From Brenneria sp. hezel4-2-4 (GTDB lineage Bacteria; Pseudomonadota; Gammaproteobacteria; Enterobacterales; Enterobacteriaceae), in the NCBI RefSeq assembly GCF_013155275.1, contig NZ_JABJXS010000003.1:310001-374000 (forward strand): a stretch of DNA of 64,000 nt, in the 5' to 3' direction. The first letter of the stretch is position 1. Each line of letters starts with the position of its first letter. The notes beneath the pieces are model-generated. The model saw nothing but the letters and a program-made list of their open reading frames with translations. It was not told where the DNA came from and made no database searches. Of this stretch, positions 22,796 through 31,978 are shown piece by piece. The translations under genes and the position numbers were made by a program.

Positions 22796-23773
22796 TTAGT
22801 TCACAAACAGATGTTCAAGCCGCTCCAGACGTTGACGATATTGCTGTCGTGCTAGCAGGGCTTCTTCCAGGGTGATCGGTACAAAACGTGCGCGATGATT
22901 GGGTTGCAACTGCCCGATGATATCCAGATCGGCGGCGATCACCGTTCCCAGCGTCATATATCCCCCGCCGGACACGGCATCGCGCAGCAGGACGATCGGT
23001 TCCAAACCTCCCGGCACCTGTATCGAACCAATCGGATAGCAGGCATCCACGATATTGGATGGATCCGATCCCGCGCCAAACGGCGGCGTACGCGGCAGGA
23101 ACGCCAGCGGGCTTCCGCCTTTCAGCCGATAGCCGATGCGGTCCGCCTCGGTGCCCACCGACCAACTATCGGCGAAAAACTGCGTCGCCGCCTCCGGTGT
23201 CAGACGATGGATGTACAGACCGGGCACCATGCGCAGCGAGACGTCTTTGCCGAATACCGGCAGGTAGTCGGCGGGTACGGTGACGCCGGGGCGGGCTGTT
23301 GTTTCCGCCACGCCGACGGGCAACACATCATTGGCGGCCAGGCGACGCCCCTGATATCCGCCCAGCGCCCCCAATGTATAAGTGGAGCGGCTTCCCAGAG
23401 CGACGGGCACGTCAATACCGCCCGCCACGGCCAGATAACTGCGGCAACCTGACGCGGCGTAACCAAAACGCAGTATCTGCCCGGCCTTGACGCTAAAGGC
23501 GGTATGCATCGGCATTTCCGCGCCATCCAACTGCGGTTTCATGCTCGCTCCGCAAAGGGCCACCACGCCTGCGCCGGTAAATTCCAGCTCCGGCCCCAAT
23601 AGCGTGATTTCAAGCACTGCGGCGGAGTCGGGGTTACCGACCAGCAGATTCGCCATGCGCAGCGAATACTGATCCAGACCGCCGGAAGGCGGGATGCCGA
23701 GGTGGTAATACCCTTCACGGCCCGTATCCTGCACCGAGGTCGCCAGTCCGGGTTTGAGGACATTAATCTGCAT
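22796..23773 (-). CDS. pxpC: 5-oxoprolinase subunit C family / biotin-dependent carboxyltransferase (AHS2, KipA-like)
   Basis: 325 residues, starting MQINVLKPGLATSVQDTGR, the AHS2 domain signature. It is the same fold as the second half of the carboxyltransferase in urea carboxylase and as KipA/PxpC. GSRSTYTLGALGGYQGR and GVAETTARPG are typical. It overlaps pxpB by 11 bases, so the two are translated together and should form one heteromeric enzyme. In E. coli PxpABC cleaves 5-oxoproline with ATP. Here a biotin carboxylase and carrier are encoded alongside, so the pair may act as a carboxyltransferase; the substrate is not shown by sequence. Confidence 0.85.
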   Translation of the reverse strand: MQINVLKPGLATSVQDTGREGYYHLGIPPSGGLDQYSLRMANLLVGNPDSAAVLEITLLGPELEFTGAGVVALCGASMKPQLDGAEMPMHTAFSVKAGQILRFGYAASGCRSYLAVAGGIDVPVALGSRSTYTLGALGGYQGRRLAANDVLPVGVAETTARPGVTVPADYLPVFGKDVSLRMVPGLYIHRLTPEAATQFFADSWSVGTEADRIGYRLKGGSPLAFLPRTPPFGAGSDPSNIVDACYPIGSIQVPGGLEPIVLLRDAVSGGGYMTLGTVIAADLDIIGQLQPNHRARFVPITLEEALLARQQYRQRLERLEHLFVN

Positions 23774-24644
23774 ACAGCACCTCCTGAAGATAGTGTTTGT
23801 AGCCGGCGGGATCGGCGATGAATTGATCCAGTTCGAACGTCACGGGCCGGATACGCAGATCAAAGGTTCCCGCTTCAACCGCCTGCACCGACTGGTCATA
23901 GCGCGACGGGTCAATGGGTTTGAACTGCACGATGTCGCCGGTTCGGAAAAACACCAGCGATTCCCGCAAATAGTCCAGATGCTGCTGCGGGTCATAAATG
24001 GGGGCGGGGGTGACGCCAAATAGCTGATAACCCCCGGCGCCGCGCACCGAATAAATACAGCCGAAACACCCGCCGTGTCCCAGCGACAGGCGCGGCGTGT
24101 CGGTGCGGGGACGCAGATATTTGGGAACCTGAATCTGTTTTTCCTGTTCGGCCATCTGGAACATAAACGGCAGACCGGCGACAAACCCGACCATCGACAC
24201 AAACCACGGCGTTCCGCTGTGGGCGGCGATAAATTCGTCGATATTCTGATAACCATTGATGCGGGCGGCGTATTCCAGATCGGTGGCGGCGGGGTCCTGA
24301 TGACGATCGCGAAAGCGCATCAGCGTTTCATGCGTCCATGGATCGTTGTATAACACCGGAATTTCAATGATGCGCGTCTCAAGCCGGTTGACCGTTTGCG
24401 CCTGGCTTTCCGCCTGTCGCACGGCGTCCAGCAGCGCCTGCGGCGCAACGATATCCGGATTGAAACGGATCTGAAAAGAGGCATTAGCCAGACAGATATC
24501 CAGAATGCCGGGGATCGCCTGTTGCTCCACGGCGCGGGTGATCGCCAGGCCGCGAAAGAACGCGGACAGCGACATGGCTTCATCAATTTCAGCGAAAAGA
24601 TGCTCATCGCCGCCAAAACTGTAACGAATTGCGGTGTTCTTCAT
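23763..24644 (-). CDS. pxpB: 5-oxoprolinase subunit B family / carboxyltransferase (AHS1, KipI-like)
   Basis: About 293 residues. The C-terminal two-thirds hold the AHS1 domain (IPVLYNDPW, GTPWFVSMVGFVAGLPFM, LSLGHGGCFGCIYSVRGAGGYQLFG), ending in a fold that partners PxpC. The frame is open to 24719, but that extension overlaps the biotin carboxylase gene and is Arg-rich. The ATG at 24644 follows GGGAGG and begins just after that gene's stop. The protein is longer than E. coli PxpB (218 residues) by an N-terminal part of about 80 residues, which matches the longer urea-carboxylase-like forms. Confidence 0.82.
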   Translation of the reverse strand: MKNTAIRYSFGGDEHLFAEIDEAMSLSAFFRGLAITRAVEQQAIPGILDICLANASFQIRFNPDIVAPQALLDAVRQAESQAQTVNRLETRIIEIPVLYNDPWTHETLMRFRDRHQDPAATDLEYAARINGYQNIDEFIAAHSGTPWFVSMVGFVAGLPFMFQMAEQEKQIQVPKYLRPRTDTPRLSLGHGGCFGCIYSVRGAGGYQLFGVTPAPIYDPQQHLDYLRESLVFFRTGDIVQFKPIDPSRYDQSVQAVEAGTFDLRIRPVTFELDQFIADPAGYKHYLQEVLYAD

Positions 24645-24645
24645 A

Positions 24646-26034
24646 TCAGGCCTCCCGGGACGCCGGCGTCTTGGTTTGCGCGCGCGCTTGCAGCCAGCTT
24701 TCCAACGCAGTGGTATCAAATTGTCCGGCCCTCAGGCGCGGATCGGCGATCAGCCACTGATGCAGCGATTGCGTGGTGGCGATCCCCGTCAGGCGCAGTT
24801 GGCGCAGCGCCTGTTCCGAGCGCGCCAACATTTGCTGACGATCGCCGCCATGAACCACCAGTTTCGCCAACAGGGAGTCGTAATAGGGCGGGATGCGGTA
24901 ACCGCTGAACAGATGGCTATCAATCCGGATCCCCGGGCCCTGCGGCCATACCAGTTTTTCCACCACGCCGGGGCAGGGGAAAAAATTGCGATCCGGATCT
25001 TCGGCATTGATACGCATCTCGCAGGCGTGGCCGCTGAGGGTGATATCCTGCTGACGCAGACTGAGCCTTTCGCCCTGGGCGATACGCAGCATCCACTGCA
25101 CCAGATCGACGCCGGTGACCATCTCGGTCACCGGGTGTTCCACCTGAATCCGGGTATTCATTTCAATGAAATAGAATTCACCGCTCTGCTCATCAAACAG
25201 GTATTCCAGCGTCCCCGCGCCGCGATAACCCAACTGCAACGCCAGTTGCAGGGCGCTGCGGCAAATGGCTTCACGCTGAACAGGGGAGAGCGCCGGCGAG
25301 GGCGCCTCTTCAAATATTTTTTGCCGCCGCCGTTGTAATGAGCACTCGCGTTCATAGAGATGTACGACCTGCTCGCCGTCACCGAGTATTTGCACCTCGA
25401 TGTGGCGGGCGCGCTGAATAAAACGTTCCAGGTAGACGTCCCCGCAGCCAAACGCGCTGTTGGACTCGTTCTGAGCGATGGGAAACTCACGCGCCAGCTC
25501 CGCCGCATTGGCGACGGTGCGTATACCGCGGCCTCCGCCGCCGGCCGCCGCTTTAATCAGCAGCGGATAACCAATCTCTTCCGCGCAGCGCAAGGCGTCC
25601 TCAATATTGCCCAGCGCGGCGGCGGAACCGGGCACCACCGGAACGCCGGCCGCCTGTGCGGTGCGTCTGGCAACGGCTTTGTCTCCCATCATGCGGATGG
25701 TTTGCGGCGTAGGGCCGATAAACAGCAATCCGGCCTGTTCAACCGCCTGTGCGAAGTCGGCATTTTCAGACAGAAAACCATATCCCGGATGAATGGCATT
25801 GGCGCCGCAGTGGCGGGCTCCCTGGAGCAGCGCATCAAAATTCAAATAGCTTTGGTCGGCGCGGGCCGGACCAAGAACATAAACCTCATCGGCAAGACGG
25901 GCGGGCAGAGAATCCACATCCGCTTCGCTGCATGCCGCCACCGTGGGGATCCCGAGGCTTTTGGCCGAGTGGATGATTCGTACTGCTATTTCGCCGCGAT
26001 TGGCGATCAGTAGTTTTGTTATTGGTATTCCCAT
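24646..26034 (-). CDS. Biotin carboxylase (AccC-like) of a biotin-dependent carboxylase
   Basis: About 462 residues. It uses ATP and bicarbonate to carboxylate biotin on a carrier protein. N-terminal ITKLLIANRGEIAVRI, ATP-grasp Gly-rich loop AAAGGGGRGIRTV (about 163-175) and the catalytic EMNTRIQVEHPVTEM segment (about 290) are intact. AGGAGG lies five bases before the ATG at 26034; the GTG at 26040 is the alternative. It is encoded between the carrier protein gene and pxpB, not next to accB of fatty-acid synthesis, so it probably serves the neighbouring carboxyltransferase rather than acetyl-CoA carboxylase. Confidence 0.88.
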   Translation of the reverse strand: MGIPITKLLIANRGEIAVRIIHSAKSLGIPTVAACSEADVDSLPARLADEVYVLGPARADQSYLNFDALLQGARHCGANAIHPGYGFLSENADFAQAVEQAGLLFIGPTPQTIRMMGDKAVARRTAQAAGVPVVPGSAAALGNIEDALRCAEEIGYPLLIKAAAGGGGRGIRTVANAAELAREFPIAQNESNSAFGCGDVYLERFIQRARHIEVQILGDGEQVVHLYERECSLQRRRQKIFEEAPSPALSPVQREAICRSALQLALQLGYRGAGTLEYLFDEQSGEFYFIEMNTRIQVEHPVTEMVTGVDLVQWMLRIAQGERLSLRQQDITLSGHACEMRINAEDPDRNFFPCPGVVEKLVWPQGPGIRIDSHLFSGYRIPPYYDSLLAKLVVHGGDRQQMLARSEQALRQLRLTGIATTQSLHQWLIADPRLRAGQFDTTALESWLQARAQTKTPASREA

Positions 26035-26067
26035 TTCCACCTCCTCGGAAAAATATTCTTGTGGTAC

Positions 26068-26316
26068 TTATGTATTGGTTTTTATGATGGCTATGACCTG
26101 TCCCGGTTCAACGGCGTCGCCGTTGTTGACGTTAAACGAAATTAATTCTCCGGCTTGTTCCGCATAAACTTCGCTGAATTGTTTCATCACTTCAATTAAG
26201 CCAATCACGGTGTTTTCAGTAACAATATCTTTTTCTTCAATAAAAACGGCGGCATCCGGTGCGGGTCGTCGATAAAAAATGCCGGGTAAGGGAGAACATA
26301 CCTCGTATTCTTTCAT
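26068..26316 (-). CDS. Biotin carboxyl carrier protein (BCCP-like)
   Basis: 82 residues, only the biotinyl domain. The biotin-accepting lysine is K45 in EVMKQ, a variant of the usual EAMKM. The remainder fits a lipoyl/biotinyl beta-barrel with the mirrored G-D-V-x-x-G half (NGDAVEPGQVIAII). It lacks the N-terminal Pro/Ala-rich region of fatty-acid AccB, which supports a dedicated role in this cluster. It lies 33 bases before the biotin carboxylase gene. Confidence 0.88.
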   Translation of the reverse strand: MKEYEVCSPLPGIFYRRPAPDAAVFIEEKDIVTENTVIGLIEVMKQFSEVYAEQAGELISFNVNNGDAVEPGQVIAIIKTNT

Positions 26317-26335
26317 CTCAAATGCTCCTTACTTA

Positions 26336-27121
26336 TTAAGATGTGGGATAAGAAATTATTCTGGCTGGCGGTTTAACATGAATATCTGCATCATTAAGCC
26401 GTTCGCGTGTGGCTTTAATTAATGTCAGCGCCCCCGGCGTATCGCTGTGAATACAAACTGAATCGAATACGATGGGAATATCATCGCCTTCAACGGTACG
26501 GACTTTTCCTTCCTGACAGGCGCGCAACACTTTCTGCGCCACCTGCTCGGGATCGAGTTGACCGACCCGGCGGGTAAATACGATCGACCCGCTGCGGTCA
26601 TAATCCCTGTCGGCATAAAATTCACAAATAACAGGATGTTGTAATTTTTTCGCCGCCTGCCAGATCGCAGATCCCTGCATGCAGAACAACAATAAATCAG
26701 GAGCCAGCGTATGCAGCGTTTCCATAAATAATTGTGCGGCGGATTGTTCCCTGGCGAGGTGCATATACAGTGCGCCGTGCGGTTTTATATGTTGCAACGG
26801 TAGTTGATGAAGCGTGGCGAATTCACGCAGCGCGCCTAACTGGTAAATAATGTCATTAACGATCTCTTGCGGCTGAATATTGATATGCCGCCGCCCAAAT
26901 CCGACTAAATCAGGAAAGCCGGGATGAGCGCCGATGGCGACGCCATGATATTTCGCCAGTTCAATAGTCTGGCTCATGGTATTGGGATCGCCGGCGTGAA
27001 ACCCGGTGGCGATATTGGCGGAGCTGATATAAGGCATAATCTCTTTATCGACGTTATCGCCAATTACCCACGGGCCGAAGTTCTCGCCCATATCGGAATT
27101 CAGATCGATTTCATATTTCAT
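26336..27121 (-). CDS. pxpA: 5-oxoprolinase subunit A (LamB/YcsF family)
   Basis: 261 residues starting [16 protein letters not shown], the YcsF/PxpA signature. Further conserved parts are [39 protein letters not shown] and [14 protein letters not shown]. In E. coli PxpA acts with PxpB and PxpC to open the ring of 5-oxoproline. It is probably the first gene of the leftward operon pxpA-carrier-carboxylase-pxpB-pxpC. The promoter and likely regulator site lie in the 128-base gap to the divergent LysR gene. No strong Shine-Dalgarno is visible (AAGAAAT). Confidence 0.9.
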   Translation of the reverse strand: MKYEIDLNSDMGENFGPWVIGDNVDKEIMPYISSANIATGFHAGDPNTMSQTIELAKYHGVAIGAHPGFPDLVGFGRRHINIQPQEIVNDIIYQLGALREFATLHQLPLQHIKPHGALYMHLAREQSAAQLFMETLHTLAPDLLLFCMQGSAIWQAAKKLQHPVICEFYADRDYDRSGSIVFTRRVGQLDPEQVAQKVLRACQEGKVRTVEGDDIPIVFDSVCIHSDTPGALTLIKATRERLNDADIHVKPPARIISYPTS

Positions 27122-27198
27122 AATTATTTCTTATTTGTAATTACTATGTTTAAAAATAATATAAAGTGAATTTTTTCCATTCGGAAAGACGTATTTTT

Positions 27199-27214
27199 AG
27201 ATAGCAGAATATCT
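27199..27214. promoter_or_regulatory. Possible LysR-type operator between pxpA and the LysR gene
   Basis: AGATA-N6-TATCT is a small interrupted palindrome in the 128-base divergent gap. LysR regulators commonly bind such dyads, but the arms are only five bases long, so this could be chance. Confidence 0.3.
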
Positions 27215-27249
27215 GAAAAACAGAACGCTCCCATCAATAAGAGAACGAT

Positions 27250-28164
27250 ATGATCACACTGCGTCAAATCCGCTATTTCGTCGCTACCGCCGAGATGGGG
27301 CAAATATCCCAGGCGGCGATTCATCTGAATATTTCACAGTCGGCGGTGACCACCGCGATTCAGGAGCTGGAAAACATCGTGGGCAAACCGTTGTTCCTGC
27401 GGTCGGTTCACGGTATGACGCTGACCGAAAACGGCAGCTACTTTCTTAATCATGCCTATTCCATTCTGCGCAGCGTCGATGATGCGATGACGGTGCCGCT
27501 TACCGATAATCACACTCAGGGATCGCTGAATGTCGCGGCCAGCTATACGGTCATGGGGTATTTTTTACCGTTTCACCTGCAACGTCTGTCCTACGGTTTC
27601 CCGCATATCACCATCAATCTGAATGAACGGGAACGCAGCGACATCGAGCAGGGGCTGATCAACCGCTCTTTTGATATTTCGTTGGTTCTGACCGCGAATC
27701 TGACTCACCCGGAAATTACCGCGGAAAAGCTGTTTAACTCCGAGCGCCGTCTATGGCTGCCCAGCCGCCACCCGTTATGCGACAAAGCGGACGTGAGTCT
27801 GGCCGATGTGGCGAAAGAACCGTTTATTATGCTGACGGTCGATGAGGCGGATCACAGCGCGATGCGCTATTGGGATCAGAGCGGATATCGTCCGCGCATT
27901 ATGCTGCGCACCAGCTCGGTCGAAGCGGTACGCAGCATGGTGGCGAACGGACTCGGGGTGGCGATTTTATCCGACCTGGTTTACCGGCCGTGGTCGCTGG
28001 AAGGGCGGCGCATCGAAACTCGCTCGCTGAAAGATACCGTGCACCCGATGAGCGTCGGGCTGGCCTGGCATCGTGACGCTGAATTTACTCCGCCGATGCA
28101 GGCTATTCGCGAATATTTTCGTCATGCCTTTCTGACGCCGCAGCTTAATTTTGCCCGACGGTAA
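27250..28164 (+). CDS. LysR-family transcriptional regulator, likely controlling the pxp-type cluster
   Basis: 304 residues. The N-terminal winged helix-turn-helix (ITLRQIRYFVATAEMGQISQAAIHLNISQSAVTTAIQELE, cut here into its usual segments) is followed by the periplasmic-binding-protein-like effector domain. A LysR gene transcribed away from a catabolic operon usually regulates it. The ligand is unknown and should be the substrate or product of the pxp-type enzyme. The start ATG follows AAGAGAA. Confidence 0.85.
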   Translation: MITLRQIRYFVATAEMGQISQAAIHLNISQSAVTTAIQELENIVGKPLFLRSVHGMTLTENGSYFLNHAYSILRSVDDAMTVPLTDNHTQGSLNVAASYTVMGYFLPFHLQRLSYGFPHITINLNERERSDIEQGLINRSFDISLVLTANLTHPEITAEKLFNSERRLWLPSRHPLCDKADVSLADVAKEPFIMLTVDEADHSAMRYWDQSGYRPRIMLRTSSVEAVRSMVANGLGVAILSDLVYRPWSLEGRRIETRSLKDTVHPMSVGLAWHRDAEFTPPMQAIREYFRHAFLTPQLNFARR

Positions 28165-28507
28165 TCGTTTTCATTGCAAAGCATTTTCCCGCCAACCGCT
28201 CACCGGACGATTCTAACCGCTTAGTACGCTATTTTACCGGCTAGCGAAATACCGATAGTTCGCCTACGTACGCTGCCGTAATGTCCCGTCACCAGCGGTG
28301 CTTCGGTAGAACACGATGACGGTTTCCTTGTTACTTGCACTTATCCGCAACCCTGCCTTGAGCCGGGTCGGGCTGTTACCGCCTCTGCATCCGCATTATT
28401 CCCTATTTGTCCGAGCCCAATACGCGATGGATTTATTATCGCATTGATTTTTTTAATAAAACTTAGAATTAAATAATGACGATTTATATTTTAATGAAGG
28501 ATGTCTT
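28165..28507 (+). promoter_or_regulatory. Leader region of btsT
   Basis: About 340 bases without a gene. It must hold the btsT promoter. In E. coli the BtsSR two-component system switches on btsT, and a BtsR site may be here, but I could not identify one with confidence. GAAGGA lies seven bases before the ATG. Confidence 0.4.
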
Positions 28508-30661
28508 ATGAAGAACAGCACCATTCTTAAACACATCCCCTGGCTGATCTTAGGGATCATAGGGGCTGCCTGTCTCGGCGTGGTCGCGCTACGCCGTGGC
28601 GAGCATGTCAGCGCATTGTGGATTATTGTCGCCTCCGTCGCCGTTTATCTGGTGGCGTACCGATACTACAGTCTGTATATCGCCCAGAAGGTGATGAAAC
28701 TGGATCCGTCGCGGGCCACGCCGGCCGTGGTCAACAATGACGGACTGAACTTTGTGCCGACTAACCGCAATGTGCTGTTCGGCCACCACTTTGCCGCCAT
28801 CGCCGGCGCCGGGCCGCTGGTCGGGCCGGTATTGGCCGCTCAGGTCGGCTATCTGCCGGGCACGCTGTGGCTGTTGGCCGGGGTGGTGCTGGCCGGGGCG
28901 GTGCAGGACTTTATGGTGCTGTTTATCTCTTCGCGTCGTAACGGCGCTTCGCTGGGTGAAATCATCAAGGAAGAAATGGGGCCGGTGCCGGGAACCATCG
29001 CGCTGTTTGGCTGCTTCCTGATTATGATCATCATTCTGGCCGTACTGGCGTTGATCGTGGTGAAAGCGCTGGCGGAAAGCCCGTGGGGCGTGTTTACCGT
29101 CTGTTCGACGGTGCCGATTGCCCTGTTTATGGGGATCTACATGCGATTTATTCGCCCCGGACGCGTGGGCGAAGTGTCGGTCATCGGTGTGGTGCTGCTG
29201 CTGTTGGCGATCTGGTTCGGCGGTGTGATCGCCCACGACCCGTACTGGGGCCCGGCGTTGACCTTTAAAGACACCACCATCACCTATACGCTGATTGGCT
29301 ATGCCTTTGTATCGGCGCTGTTGCCGGTGTGGTTGATTCTGGCGCCGCGCGATTATCTGGCGACATTCCTGAAAATCGGGGTGATTGTCGGTCTGGCTAT
29401 CGGCATCGTGATCCTGAATCCGGATCTGAAAATGCCGGCGGTGACGCAATTTGTCGACGGCACCGGGCCGGTCTGGAAAGGCACGCTGTTTCCTTTCCTG
29501 TTTATTACCATTGCCTGCGGCGCCGTGTCGGGCTTCCACGCGCTGATCGCCTCCGGCACCACGCCGAAGCTATTGGCCAGCGAAAACGACGCGCGCTTTA
29601 TTGGTTACGGCGCCATGCTGATGGAGTCTTTCGTCGCGATTATGGCGCTGGTGGCGGCTTCCATTATCGAACCCGGTCTGTATTTTGCGATGAATACCCC
29701 GCCGGCCGCGTTAGGGATCACCATGCCCAACCTGCATCAACTGGGCACCGCTGACGCGCCGATGATCATGGCGCAATTGCAGGATGTTTCGGCGCATGCC
29801 GCGGCGGCGGTCAGTTCCTGGGGATTTGTGATTTCGCCGGAGCAGATCCTGCAAACCGCCAAAGACATCGGTGAGCCTTCCGTGCTGAACCGTGCCGGCG
29901 GCGCGCCGACGCTGGCGGTGGGGATTGCCCACGTATTCCACCAAATCATTCCTGGCGCGAACATGGGCTTCTGGTATCACTTCGGTATCCTGTTTGAAGC
30001 GCTGTTTATTCTGACGGCGTTGGATGCGGGCACCCGTTCCGGTCGCTTTATGTTGCAGGATTTGCTGGGCAACTTTGTGCCGTTCCTGAAGAAAACCGAT
30101 TCGCTGGTCGCGGGGATTATCGGCACCGCCGGGTGCGTCGGCCTGTGGGGCTACCTGCTCTATCAGGGCGTGGTGGATCCGCTGGGCGGCGTGAAGAGCC
30201 TGTGGCCGTTGTTCGGCATCTCCAACCAAATGCTGGCGGCCGTTGCGCTGGTGCTGGGTACGGTGGTGTTAATCAAGATGAAACGTACCCAATACATTTG
30301 GGTGACATTGGTTCCTGCGGTGTGGTTGCTGATTTGCACCACCTGGGCGCTTGGTCTCAAGTTGTTCAGCGACAATCCGCAGCTTGAAGGCTTCTTCTAC
30401 CAGGCCAACGTGTACAAGCAGAAGATTGCGGAAAGCGGCGCCGAGGTGACGGCCCAACAAATCAGCGATATGAACCATATCGTGATCAATAACTACACCA
30501 ATGCCGGCCTGAGCATTCTGTTCCTGATTGTGGTCTACAGCATCATCGCCTACGGTATTAAAACGGCGCTGAAGGCACGTAAGGATCCGAACAGTTCGGA
30601 TAATGAAACGCCATACGTACCGGTTCCGGAAGGCGGCGTGCAGATCTCATCCAGCCACTAA
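28508..30661 (+). CDS. btsT: Pyruvate:H+ symporter BtsT (CstA family)
   Basis: 717 residues with about 18 membrane helices, closely matching E. coli BtsT (YjiY; VALRRGEHVSALWI, TPYVPVPEGGVQISS at the end). BtsT imports pyruvate with H+ under BtsSR control. CstA, the related peptide or pyruvate transporter, is the alternative, but the following yjiX and yjiA genes are the BtsT neighbourhood. KEEMGPVPGTIALFGCFLIM is a family signature. Confidence 0.9.
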   Translation: MKNSTILKHIPWLILGIIGAACLGVVALRRGEHVSALWIIVASVAVYLVAYRYYSLYIAQKVMKLDPSRATPAVVNNDGLNFVPTNRNVLFGHHFAAIAGAGPLVGPVLAAQVGYLPGTLWLLAGVVLAGAVQDFMVLFISSRRNGASLGEIIKEEMGPVPGTIALFGCFLIMIIILAVLALIVVKALAESPWGVFTVCSTVPIALFMGIYMRFIRPGRVGEVSVIGVVLLLLAIWFGGVIAHDPYWGPALTFKDTTITYTLIGYAFVSALLPVWLILAPRDYLATFLKIGVIVGLAIGIVILNPDLKMPAVTQFVDGTGPVWKGTLFPFLFITIACGAVSGFHALIASGTTPKLLASENDARFIGYGAMLMESFVAIMALVAASIIEPGLYFAMNTPPAALGITMPNLHQLGTADAPMIMAQLQDVSAHAAAAVSSWGFVISPEQILQTAKDIGEPSVLNRAGGAPTLAVGIAHVFHQIIPGANMGFWYHFGILFEALFILTALDAGTRSGRFMLQDLLGNFVPFLKKTDSLVAGIIGTAGCVGLWGYLLYQGVVDPLGGVKSLWPLFGISNQMLAAVALVLGTVVLIKMKRTQYIWVTLVPAVWLLICTTWALGLKLFSDNPQLEGFFYQANVYKQKIAESGAEVTAQQISDMNHIVINNYTNAGLSILFLIVVYSIIAYGIKTALKARKDPNSSDNETPYVPVPEGGVQISSSH

Positions 30662-30675
30662 TCGGGTGATACCAT

Positions 30676-30717
30676 AAATACCCCGCATAATGTATAAACG
30701 TTATGTGGGGTATTTTT
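30676..30717 (+). terminator. Hairpin between btsT and yjiX
   Basis: AAATACCCCGCATAA pairs with TTATGTGGGGTATTT (one G-T pair) around a ten-base loop, then TTTTAT. It lies before yjiX, so it may lower read-through of the last two genes. Confidence 0.7.
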
Positions 30718-30756
30718 ATCGTGGCCATCGCAAGCGGCGTTAAACAGGAGGCAACT

Positions 30757-30960
30757 ATGTTTGGCAATCTGGGACAGGCAGGTAAATATTTAGGTCAGGC
30801 GGCCCGAATGTTGGTGGGGATGCCAGACTATGAAACCTATGTCCAGCATATGCAGACCAACCATCCTGATAAGCCTTTTATGACCTATAAAGAATTTTTC
30901 CGCGAACGCCAGCAGGCGCGTTATGGCGGAGATGGAAAAGGCGGGATGCGTTGCTGTTAG
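30757..30960 (+). CDS. yjiX: YbdD/YjiX family protein
   Basis: 67 residues ([19 protein letters not shown] to GGMRCC). The small protein accompanies CstA/BtsT transporters in enterobacteria (YbdD with CstA, YjiX with BtsT) and is thought to be needed for transport, by inference from its constant linkage. AGGAGG precedes the ATG, so the longer frame starting at 30703 is not used. Confidence 0.9.
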   Translation: MFGNLGQAGKYLGQAARMLVGMPDYETYVQHMQTNHPDKPFMTYKEFFRERQQARYGGDGKGGMRCC

Positions 30961-30976
30961 TCTATCGGGAGCAGTT

Positions 30977-31939
30977 ATGACTCAACCTCTTTATGTCACC
31001 ATTCTGACCGGCTTTTTGGGCGCGGGTAAAACCACCCTGTTGCGGCACATTCTCAATGCCGATCATGGCTATAAGATTGCGGTGATTGAAAACGAATTCG
31101 GCGAAGTGCCGATTGATAATGCGCTGATCGGCGAACGGGCAAGCAAAATCACCACGCTGAGCAACGGCTGCATCTGCTGTAGTCAGGCGAACGAACTGGC
31201 CGACGCGCTGCTGGATTTACTGGACGGCATTGACGACGGTTCGCTGGACTTCGATCACGTGGTGATCGAGTGTACCGGCATGGCCGACCCCGGCCCGGTG
31301 GCGCAGACGTTCTTCTCCCATGAAATCATCTGCGAACGTTTCGTTCTGGACGGCATTATTACGCTGGTGGATGCGGTACACGCCCAGCAACAGCTCGATC
31401 AGTTTACAATTGCGCAGTCGCAGATTGGTTATGCCGATCGAATTCTGCTGACGAAAACCGATATTGCCGGCGAAGACCACGCGCTGATCTCGCGCTTGCA
31501 GCGTATTAATGCCCGAGCGCCGGTTTATCCGGTGGTGAACGGGGACATTGACTTAAGCGTTTTATTCAATATTGAAGGCTTTATTCTTAACGACCGGCTG
31601 GCGCTGAATACGCCGGTATTCCGCTTTGTGGCGCCGGCGCAAAATGATATTCAGTCTATCGTGATTTATTTCGATGCGCCGGTGGAACTCGCCGCCGTGT
31701 CTGATCTGATGGAAGGTTTCCTAGTGAACTACGCGGATAATTTATTGCGTTATAAAGGCATTCTGGCGATTAAAGACGACGCGCGCCGTCTGCTGTTTCA
31801 GGGCGTACAACGTCTGTACAGCGCCGATTGGGACAGAGAATGGCGGGATGACGAAGCAAGACAAAGCGTATTGGTGTTTATCGGCCGGGAACTGCCCGAA
31901 CAGGAAATACGGGACGGCTTTGCCCGTCTGACGGCCTGA
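30977..31939 (+). CDS. yjiA: COG0523 GTPase YjiA (metal-handling)
   Basis: 320 residues. P-loop GFLGAGKTTLLRH near residue 10-20, the family metal-binding CxCC motif in LSNGCICCSQ near residue 62-69, Walker B VIECTGMADPGPV, and G-domain base-recognition TKTD. Members of this family act as metal chaperones or insertases; YjiA binds Zn or Co, and its partner is unknown. The ATG is 16 bases after yjiX, and GGGAG lies six bases before it. Confidence 0.9.
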   Translation: MTQPLYVTILTGFLGAGKTTLLRHILNADHGYKIAVIENEFGEVPIDNALIGERASKITTLSNGCICCSQANELADALLDLLDGIDDGSLDFDHVVIECTGMADPGPVAQTFFSHEIICERFVLDGIITLVDAVHAQQQLDQFTIAQSQIGYADRILLTKTDIAGEDHALISRLQRINARAPVYPVVNGDIDLSVLFNIEGFILNDRLALNTPVFRFVAPAQNDIQSIVIYFDAPVELAAVSDLMEGFLVNYADNLLRYKGILAIKDDARRLLFQGVQRLYSADWDREWRDDEARQSVLVFIGRELPEQEIRDGFARLTA

Positions 31940-31978
31940 GTATATTGGCTCCGCCGTCCGACGGGGATATTGGGTTAT

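Noticed and set aside
23763-24719. Longer pxpB start at 24719
   Set aside because: The added 25 residues are Arg-rich and overlap the biotin carboxylase gene; the ATG at 24644 has a good ribosome site.
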